The notes under the pieces are model-generated. The model was not told where the DNA came from. It did not search any database and was given only the letters and a program-made list of their open reading frames with translations. From Sequoia sempervirens (Eukaryota; Streptophyta; Pinopsida; Cupressales; Cupressaceae), in NCBI GenBank assembly GCA_007258455.2, contig VDFB02262720.1, forward strand, positions 1 to 64,000: a DNA stretch of 64,000 bases. The letters run 5' to 3'. The translations under genes and the position numbers were made by a program. This document shows, piece by piece, positions 56,528 to 64,000 of the stretch; the stretch's first letter is position 1, and every line of letters starts with the position of its first letter.

Positions 56528-56689
56528 AGTTAGTAACCCAATACACTAACTTCTTCTTGATTTTGGAAAAAACAACTTGCTAAAGAGCAACTAAAGAAGC
56601 TTGAAAAGAGTTAGTAACCCAATACACTAACTTCTTCTTGATTTTGGAAAAAACAACTTGCTAAAGAGCAACTAAAGAAGCTTGAAAAC
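56528..56689. repeat. Identical 81-bp tandem duplication
   Basis: GAGTTAGTAACCCAATACAC starts at 56528 and again at 56609. I find the two 81-bp copies identical. 81 is 27 codons, so the LINE frame is not changed. The duplication is much younger than the LINE. Confidence 0.95.
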
Positions 56690-56879
56690 CAAAAGGAATA
56701 CCTAGAATATTTCTCCATGCCCGATCCATTTCCACTCATAAGAGTTCAGCTAAGGAGGCTTAGGAAGAAATGATCGTCTATAATATTGGGTTTTCAACCA
56801 TTGAATGCTAAAATCAAAGGTTTTGTAAAAAATTGTCTAAATAATAAAGAGCTTGGTTAATGTCGTTTTCCCCTTTTAG

Positions 56880-57640
56880 AAGAGTGAGAAAGGAATCATG
56901 AACAAAACAGCCATTCACTAACTGAATCATGGAATTTGGTAAGGAGATACCTTTGATCAGTTTCTATGAAACATAATGAGCTAAAAGATATCCAAAACTT
57001 TTTGCAGCAAACACATAGAGGGCAATAGCTAAAGGGAAACCCTAGAGGATATTAAAAAGGCCAAAAGCACTAGATCGATGGCCATTGATAGTGAGACATG
57101 CTAAAGCATGAGAACTAATTGAATAAAATGAGAACCAAATCCTAAAGCTTGAAGCATGGCAAGGATAAAATGCCACTCAATGCAATCATAAGCTTTGGTA
57201 AAAACTATTTTAATGAAAATAGCTTGGTAATGAGATCTTCAAGCCTATTCCACACCTTCCAAATCATAATAATGTTATCCAAAATATATTTAGACTTAAT
57301 AAAGCTAGTCTGTTCGAGACACAATCTGAGGATGAAGATGGCACAACTTCAACACAAGAGCCTTGGCTATGATCTTGTAGTAGACATTAAGCAGTCTGAT
57401 TAGCCTCCAATTGCAAATATCTTTAGGATCACTACACTTAGGTATGAATTTGCTATTTCCTTTGTTAATAATTTTTCTTAAGGAATTGGAATGAAAGGCT
57501 TCAAGATAAACTTTATGAAGATCCTCACCAACACAATCCCAAAGGGTTTTGTAAAATTCACAAGGAAAGCCATCACAACTGGGAGCTTTGCCATTGGCCA
57601 TAGTGTCAACAACTTCACAGAGGTCAACAATGGAGAGCAA
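56880..57640 (-). pseudogene. LINE reverse transcriptase remnant
   Basis: The frame at 57640-57305 reads MANGKAPSCDGFPCEFYKTL, then FIPKCSDPKDICNWRLIRLL and YKIIAKALVLKL, the first RT motifs of plant LINEs. Further down, near 56915, the catalytic (F/Y)ADD box is replaced by FVHDS, so both active-site Asp residues are not preserved together. Stops occur between the blocks. Confidence 0.87.
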
Positions 57641-58187
57641 TTGGTCACCAAAAGCTCATTGCGAAGAAGAGATTGGACAAGGAAGGACCTTGAGGCACTC
57701 TTGTAAAGCATGCTCACATTTGAGAGAGTTCTTTTGAGCTTTGAAAACTTGTTCATAGTGTTGAACAAAGCTTGAAGAATATCTAGGAATCCCTAAATTG
57801 TTTGATACCCTAAGAGTCGTGATGAACATTAAGAGCTTGAAAGAGCTCTATAAAAGCTTTATTGCCCACCTTCAGTTAATGCAAGTGAGATTCAATTTGG
57901 CCACCACTAGCCAAATGATTATTAGCAATTTTCTTTTGATGGAAAAGCTCAACCACTTGCAATTGCAAAGTAGGAGTGAAGAGATCAGCTACAAGTGCCA
58001 CAATTGCATGGCAAAGATCTAAGGTAGTGGCCTTGTATGCATGGTGGCATAATCTAGCTAGCTAGCAACCATAGATGCAAAGGAAGGAGGTACACAGGAT
58101 AGTACCATTCCACCAATCAATCCAACTTGTCTGCTAAGAAGGCCTAGGCTCAAGATTCCAAACTCAATGGATGTGGGCTGATGAATC

Positions 58188-58393
58188 AGCAAAGAGCTGT
58201 TAAGAAAAAACTGTGTTGCTAGGCTTGGGGAGAGCAATTTGCCATTCAATACAAAACCAGATAGGACAAAGATTGGAAAGAGTATGCTCCGGCAAAGAGC
58301 TGTTAAGAAAAAACTGCGTTGCTAGGCTTGGGGAGAGCAATTTTCCATTCAATACAAAACCAGATAGGACAAAGATTGGAAAGAGTATGCTCC
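58188..58393. repeat. 103-bp tandem duplication
   Basis: GCAAAGAGCTGTTAAGAAAA at 58189 returns at 58292, an offset of 103. The copies differ at only a few sites. It lies within the endonuclease part of the LINE. Confidence 0.93.
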
Positions 58394-58639
58394 GGCAAAG
58401 GCTCTACCAAAAGAGGAAAACAATTGTCAAAGGAGAAAAAGGACTAAGCAAAAATCATGGCACAATCAAGCCATTTGTACACTCTATCAAACCCAGCCCA
58501 AAAATTGTTCCATGTAAACCAATGTAATGAGTATGGCGACGTTCCATATTAGGATAAAAGAGGCCCAATTTATTGTGAATAAAATACAAAGCTTCCCTTC
58601 AACCGATAACCCACTGCATGGGAAGAAAGCCATCTTTAT

Positions 58640-58880
58640 CATAAGTCACCTCAACCATATTAAAGTCTCCGCACAAAACTCAAGTGGCAGCAAGCATTAA
58701 ATCAACAATCCAACACCACAAAAAAGATCTATCCAAAGCGTCATTGGAACTGCAAGCATAAACATTAATAATGCCAAAAGAACGATTTTCAATATTCAAG
58801 AGGATCCAAATTACCATGTTGGTTAAATAGCATATCAAAACCCTTGCAAAATGCTGGAAATTATTAGAATAACCCAAGAA
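58640..58880 (-). pseudogene. LINE endonuclease remnant
   Basis: The minus strand reads NIENRSFGIINVYACSSNDA, then RSFLWCW, and after a stop VLCGDFNMVEV. INVYA and GDFN are hallmark motifs of the LINE apurinic endonuclease that nicks target DNA. The remainder of the domain toward 58000 is broken by stops. Confidence 0.82.
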
Positions 58881-58890
58881 AACAGCAAAT

Positions 58891-61790
58891 ATAAGTCAAA
58901 AAAGTGTTGGTTTCGTGTTGGTGCTGCCAAATCTGCCCTAGTTCTATCTGGGTTTTCCTAGGTTCATCCAGGACAAACCAATTATCATATTTCCACACAT
59001 TGCCAGGGTCATAAACTGCACCAATCAGAATCCAGATCGGGTACAGATCAAACCCGAATCCAAGGTCAAAATGAGTGGACCCGGTAACTTAGTTCAAGAT
59101 TAATATTGTTGTTTGGCTCGATCATAACCTAAACTATGACCTCTAGAGGAGGGAAGTTAGTGGCTAGCTCAAATTTATGATGATTGCCAAACTGTTCTTC
59201 TCCTTATTTGAGAAACCTGCAACAATATTAATTCAACTTAATAAACTATTTCCACCCATCAAATATATTGAATGGTTAGGAATTGTTAGATTAGTGGAGT
59301 TTGTTTATAGCAGAGAATTTTAAATAATTCATGCTTTAATTAGAAGGTAAGCATTTTAAGGGATGACTTCATATTTAACATAAATTCTCATCTACTTGAC
59401 GGAGTTCATAGCCTTAAGCGACAACAGTTTCCTTGTCAGGGCCAACCTTAAAGTGAGAAGCATTCTCTTCACAAACAATCTAACTCGACTTTGGTAAGGG
59501 TAGAATTCTTCATAATTCTTAAACATATATAATGAAAAATAATAAACCTTCGAGATGATGCAGAGCATATACACAAAACTGAATTGCCAGACAAAAATTC
59601 AGAGTAACAATCAACTATGTTCAGTTTAATATAGCAAAGCATATAACAATTCTGGATTGCCAAACAAAAACTTTGAGAAGGTACTAATTTTGTTTAGTTT
59701 AATGTAGCCTCTATAATAATCATCCTAAAAAGTAATCAAAATTATGCTCACTGTTTGTGCTCACACACTGACCATCCATTTTGCAATATAAGGATTTATG
59801 GAAGCTGTATTTGGTATATACACACCTTAGTCATTATAATCCTGGTGTATGCCCTGCTGTTGCCGTATATTATTGCTGTCCCTTAATCATTGGCAGCAAG
59901 GCACCAGAAATTTTCTTTATCTGCTCTTTGTGTCTGGGCTGGAGATGTTAAATTCAGATGCCCAAACCTGCTCATAGCTGGTATCTGTTCAGATACATCT
60001 AAGAAACAACTACATTTGTTGCTGGAAATAAAAATTGGAGTTTCCAAGCCACAGAAAACTTGATAGGCGAAAACTAGCAGTGCAATAATGACAGTTTTGG
60101 TAAACAGATGATATTGGATATGGTCAACTAATTCACGAGATTATGTTCATATGGTTAATAGATGCTGGTACCCTTCTTCCAACTTTATGGAATCTGATTA
60201 GTATCTTAACCGATTTAAGTTAAAGAGGTTCTAAAAATTTTAGTCTCCAACATTTTTATTGCCATGAAATGATGTCCATGAACACATTCTTGCTGTAATT
60301 CTGTAAATTGATCCCCTTTTGTTTTACCCGGCTACATCATGAGAACTGCTGAACCTAAGGCACTATTGATTATGCAACTTCCATATCATCCAATCACTGA
60401 ATCCAAACCATGAAATATACAAAATTCTGATTTTAAATTTCCAAAACAGCACTTCTAGATAAAGTGAATGATCTGGATCCCAGGTTGTGCAGGGGACAAT
60501 CCTATCTTACTGAAAGACAAAATTATACAATATGCAAAGACAAACAAAAACGCAATTAACCAATACAAATTTGGCACCAAATACTTTTGCAAATGTATGC
60601 TAAATCTATTCAATGTAGAAATGAATAGTTCAATAGAGTACAATGGGTGTATACATGTAGCAAAGTCGAAATTGAAGAATCTCATTACCAGAAAGGGTAA
60701 ACACACAAACTGGTTTGCATAGACTTCTATATCTCCTAGATTGTTCTTTGGATCCCCAAATGTGAGGAGTTGAATGTCTATATATTATTATATACAATAT
60801 AGTTACATAAACATTACAAAGCAGTTATGAAATGGTTCATATACCACAACTGTTTGGCTTTCCAACTGCCAACAGTCGGATTTCTGATGGTTGGCTTTCC
60901 ACATCCATGGTCTGCAGGTGAAATGGTGTGTAAGTGCCATGTGTGCTGAACTGTAGACTACATGGAAACTGCTGCATGTTACACAAACTATGCTAGATGT
61001 TGCACAAAGGACTGACAATGCTTGTGTAGTAGCACAAAGTGTTGCAAGTGCCTGCGCAAAGTACTGTCGACGCCTGTGCAAGGTTCTCTGAAGGTTGTGT
61101 GGCTGTGCTTTGATCACTGAGTCAACCATACTTGGGTCACGTATGGAGGACTGTCAATGCTTGTGTGGTAGTGCATAGTGTTGCAAGTGCTTGCACAAAG
61201 TACTGTTAATGCCTGTGCAAGGTTCTCTGAAGGTTGTGGCTGTGCTTGGATCAGTGAATCAACCACACTTGGGCTATGCTACTATTATACCAAAATAATC
61301 TACTTCAATTAATGTATTTTCTAATGTTTCAAAAGTAAAGGAACATAACCAAAATTTGAAGTAGCAATATTCAGTGTCAAGCATCAAAGCTGTGTAAAAA
61401 CAATGTCTTGATCATCTAGGCAATATAGTTACCAAAAACTTCCCTGCCATCAAATGAAGAAAGTTGTGCAAATCAAAATCAAAGCAAGATATACAAGGTT
61501 TTGACAGTGATCTGATGAAAACTTAGTTTTGTTTTCCTTGCTGCATATTCCACATGAATCCTTCAGGGCATCCACAAAATGTATTACTTTGCAAGTCATA
61601 TGTTCTAAGAGTGATGGTAGACAAGTTCAAGGAATGCATGACAATAATTTTCTGCATGTTATAAGTTACACCTTTAAGATGTCAAAACTTCAGAAACAAA
61701 ACCTAGTACATCAGCTATTGGTATGGTAGGTTGCAGTCTGGAGACGTATGCTGTGATGTAAGAAGCCAACAGAAAGAGATAAGAGCTAAG
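58891..61790. other. No gene recognised; minisatellite-like duplication
   Basis: Composition is less AT-rich than most gaps, but no frame has a recognised domain and no splice-consistent exon series was found. A 139-bp tandem duplication at about 61000-61277 is listed separately. Confidence 0.4.
61000..61277. repeat. 139-bp tandem duplication with nested 22-bp repeats
   Basis: GGACTGACAATGCTTGTGT at 61009 returns as GGACTGTCAATGCTTGTGT at 61148, an offset of 139. GGTTCTCTGAAGGTTGTG near 61081 also returns near 61220. Inside each copy, shorter related words (GTTGCAAGTGCCTGCGCAAA, GTACTGTCGACGCCTGTGCA) repeat about every 22 bases. Confidence 0.88.
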
Positions 61791-61792
61791 TT

Positions 61793-61985
61793 ACCGGATT
61801 CGTACCCACAGGCCTCGAACCCGGTTCGGGTGCGAACCCGGTACGGGTTCGCCTGTGGGTACGCGCTGGGTACGCACAGGGTGCATGCCCAGCGAGTACC
61901 TTGCCCATAGGTACGCAGACCCGGGGGTACCAGCCGCGTACCCGGGCGAACCCTTGAGAACCCACAGCCCAGCACTTAAAAAGTG
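61793..61985 (+). repeat. GC-rich subterminal repeat region of a hAT element
   Basis: A sharp GC- and CpG-rich island in AT-rich DNA. It is built from GTACCC/GGGTAC and CGAACCC/GGGTTCG words, more than ten in 190 bases. CGTACCCACAGGC at 61801-61813 and GCCTGTGGGTACG at 61851-61863 form a perfect 13-bp inverted repeat, with a smaller palindrome CGAACCCG-GTA-CGGGTTCG between them. CGCTGGG/CCCAGCG (61864-61870, 61888-61894) forms another. Such arrays are binding sites for hAT transposases. It lies directly upstream of the transposase gene, so it is most likely the element's left end; the exact terminus and target duplication are unresolved. Confidence 0.7.
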
Positions 61986-62213
61986 GGCCCAAAAGTGAAA
62001 AAAAAACAATTTTTTAATTTCTATTTTGCCTCTTAACCCTAAAACGACCCAATATGAGGCCTTTCAACACTAAAACATTTCATTTTTACCTCTCATTTTG
62101 CTCTCTCCATATTTTCTGTCCATCTTAGCATTTTGAAGGGAGGTGATTGCATTTGAAGGAGATCGATTGTGGAGTGGCAAATAGCTTCTACAAAGGAGAT
62201 TTAAGTGTTCAAG

Positions 62214-62337
62214 GTATGCTTTTAAACCCTATTCTTCAATCTTTTGATGAATTTTTTTAAGTTTCTTAGTTTTTGATGAATTTTTTCAAGTTTGTGAAGA
62301 AGTTTTTCAAAAAAAAAAAAATTCATTTTTTTTATAG
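62214..62337 (+). other. Probable 5'-UTR intron of the hAT transposase gene
   Basis: AAG|GTATGCTTTT at 62213/62214 is a good donor. A T-rich tract ending TTTTTTTATAG|ATTGCAACA at 62337/62338 is a good acceptor, nine bases before the ATG at 62347. hAT transposase genes often have such an intron. Not confirmed by transcript data. Confidence 0.6.
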
Positions 62338-62346
62338 ATTGCAACA

Positions 62347-64000
62347 ATGGCCAGTAGTCAAAGTTCAGTGGGTGGGGATGGAAGCCAAAAGTTCAAAATT
62401 GATAAAGGATCTCCTTTATGGAGACATACCACACGAATTTCACAAATTCCTGGAGGTGGGGGGTTTGTTTGGAAGTGTAATTTTTGCAATGTACAATATA
62501 ATAGCTCCTACTACCGAGTGAAACTTCATTTTATGGGCCCTGGTGGTAAAGGGATTAATATGTGTGTGGGCCCAGATAAGAAGGGGTTTTCTGCTGTACA
62601 AATAGCAGCATTTATAAAAGAACAAGAAGATGCTGACAATTCCATTGCAAGAGGAAAACAAACTAGTTATAGTTCCGGAAAGAAAAAAACAACATTACCC
62701 ACTCATCAGATAGTTAGGCCCTCTAGACATCCCTTCTTGTCTATACCCTCTACGGAAGAAGAAGATGAAGAACCAGAAACCACCACCCGCAAGAGAGGTC
62801 CATTAGAGAAGGCATTTAAAATGGAGGCAAGAGATATTGCTGAAGAAAAAATTGCACGTTGCCTCTATGCCAATGGTCTTCCATTCAACTTGGTGAGATC
62901 ACCATATTGGAAGGACATGGTGTCAGCAATAAATAGTGCACCTCCTGATTTCACAAGTCCTGGGTATGAAAAGGTGCGTACCACCTTATTGCAAAAAGAG
63001 AAGAAATATGTAGAGGCCCAACTAAAACCAATTAGAGATTCTTGGGTTGAAACAGGTGTATCTATTGTTTCCGATGGATGGAAAGATTGCAAAAACCGTC
63101 CATTGATTAATGTTATTGCAGTGTCCCCCAAGGGGGCAATGTTTTTGAGGGCGGTTGACTGTGAAGGGCAAGTGAAAGATGCAATGTTCATTTCCAGGAT
63201 TCTCATTGACTCCATAGAGATGGTGGGTAGTGAAAATGTTGTCCAAGTAATTACGGACAATGCAAAAGTTTGCAGGGCTGCAGGTGCTTTGGTAGAGGCC
63301 AGATATGAGCACATCTTTTGGACACCGTACTGTACACCCCTCAATTTGGTGATGCAAGCAATTGGCACCCAAATAGAGTGGGTGAAAGAAATATACCAGG
63401 AGTCTGAGGAGATCCAGATGTTTGTGACAAACCACCATATGTCACAAGCAATTTTCAGAACTTTTTCAACATTGGAATTGTTGAAGGTAAATTTTAAAAT
63501 TTAATTTATTTAGTTTCATTTATCATTTATGTCATGTTTTACATAATTGAATAAAATAATTTTTTGCATTATTTACATATTTTAAATGTGTTATTAACTT
63601 ACTATTAACATGTTCTTAGGTTGCCGAGACCCGGTTTGCATCTCACACAATTGTTCTGAGACGACTTGTGAAGGTGAAAGATGCATTGAGTCAAATGGTT
63701 ATTAGCAACCAATGGAGTATATGGAAGCAATCAAATTCAGAGAGGGCCCAAAAAGTCAAGGCATTGATCTTGAATGACGATTGGTGGGATCGTGTGAATT
63801 ATGTATTGGAATTCACCGAACCTATCATGTCTATGCTTCGGTTTGCTGATACAGATGAACCATGCTTGGGGGATGTCTATGATAGCATGGACACAATGTT
63901 GGAAAAAATAAAAATAGAAATACAAAAAAAAGAGAATGATCCTGAAGACACCTTGTACAAAAGGGTGGAAGCAATTGTTCTTCATCGTTGGAACAAGATG
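62347..64000 (+). CDS. hAT transposase (BED finger, DUF659), partial at window end
   Basis: Exon 62347-63486 (380 codons) and exon 63620-64000 (127 codons, continuing outside) join in phase 0 across a 133-base intron (GTAAAT...TTCTTAG). The protein cuts and pastes the element. Residues about 20-75 form a BED-type zinc finger (WKCNFC, LHF, then C). Residues 215-350 are the DUF659/RNase-H-like core with SIVSDGWKDCKNRPLINVI and VVQVITDNAKVCRAAG; the two Asp in SDGW and TDNA are the expected catalytic residues. The second exon reads VAETRFASHTIVLRRLVKVK and LNDDWWDRVNYVLEFTEP, typical of the family. The CxxH motif normally after WTP is altered (WTPYCTPLNL). The dimerisation domain and third acidic residue are outside the window. 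Confidence 0.88.

Larger units (their letters stand above)
54895..58890 (-). mobile_element. Degenerate L1-type LINE (ORF2 with endonuclease, RT, zinc region)
   Basis: Read on the minus strand, the order is apurinic-type endonuclease (58880-58640, then weaker to about 58000), reverse transcriptase (57640 to about 56880) and a C-terminal zinc-binding region (55790-55585). This is the normal ORF2 layout of a plant L1-type LINE. ORF1 is absent, so the copy is 5'-truncated at about 58890. The 3' terminus near 54895 (GACTATTTCCACCC) is shared with the fragment at 37.2-38.4 kb. Stops, frameshifts, a GA microsatellite and two tandem duplications (81 and 103 bp) lie inside it. Confidence 0.87.
61790..64000 (+). 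mobile_element. hAT-superfamily DNA transposon, 5' part
   Basis: Left-end repeats, a 5' untranslated exon, an intron and the first coding exons of a hAT transposase follow each other in the expected order. The right part lies beyond the window. The frame is open over at least 507 codons after removing the intron, which makes this the youngest-looking element of the window. Confidence 0.85.

Noticed and set aside
61715..62009. Minus-strand open frames of 68-86 codons with Arg/Gly-rich repeats
   Set aside because: They are produced by the GC-rich subterminal words of the hAT element, open in all three frames on that strand.
62865..63438. Minus-strand open frames of 167 and 138 codons
   Set aside because: Shadows of the hAT transposase exon, which has clear domain motifs on the plus strand.

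Overview
The window looks like nuclear DNA of a seed plant with a large, repeat-rich genome, most likely a gymnosperm such as a conifer. This is inferred from the high AT content, the very low gene density, the dominance of old and heavily mutated Ty3/gypsy, Ty1/copia, LINE, SINE and hAT elements, and plant-type host sequences (cytosolic tRNA-Lys, a plant-style uroporphyrinogen-III-synthase-like protein, a plant autoinhibited Ca2+-ATPase fragment). The species cannot be fixed from the sequence alone.

Layout. 1-1.7 kb: an unidentified degenerate reading on the minus strand. 2-2.9 kb: a diverged tandem repeat. 3.9-8.0 kb: a broken Ty3/gypsy element on the plus strand. 10.67 kb: an intact tRNA-Lys(UUU) gene. 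12.9-18.7 kb: a second, related Ty3/gypsy element on the minus strand, with a nested insertion and an internal 260-bp duplication. 21.1-21.7 kb: a third gypsy integrase fragment. 21.8-22.6 kb: a possible non-autonomous DNA transposon. 24.3 kb: a SINE with a clean target-site duplication. 25.5-26.0 kb: a solo copia LTR with 5-bp target duplication. 27.8-29.4 kb: an internally deleted copia element with a 196-bp insertion in its 3' LTR. 30.3-31.3 kb: the only intact host protein gene, a HEM4-fold protein. 32-33.8 kb: two SINE candidates. 37.2-38.4 kb: a 3' LINE fragment. 38.7-39.6 kb: a LINE ORF1 piece. 42.5-43.3 kb: a composite SINE-like retroposon. 45.7-47.1 kb: a degenerate LINE ORF1. 47.17-51.21 kb: a copia element with both LTRs that carries pieces of host genes. 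54.9-58.9 kb: a 4-kb degenerate LINE. 61.8-64.0 kb: the 5' part of a hAT element with a GC-rich subterminal region and an intron-containing transposase gene that runs off the window.

The most notable object is the copia element at 47166-51214. Between its primer-binding site and a remnant of integrase it holds a fragment resembling Cdc20 (a WD40 activator of the anaphase-promoting complex), followed directly by about 300 codons of a plasma-membrane-type Ca2+-ATPase (ACA family). The six in-frame stops of the Ca2+-ATPase piece all fall where one C-to-T change explains them. This looks like retrotransposon capture of two host transcripts. A second unusual object is the 793-bp retroposon at 42512-43304. 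It has a 19-bp target duplication, shares its 3' end with the short SINE at 24.3 kb, and carries a long strand-biased middle.

The genes do not form pathways or operons. The only features likely to work for the host are the tRNA gene and the HEM4-like gene. The hAT transposase is largely open but has a damaged conserved motif. Calls are from reading translations and repeats by eye; no database search was run.
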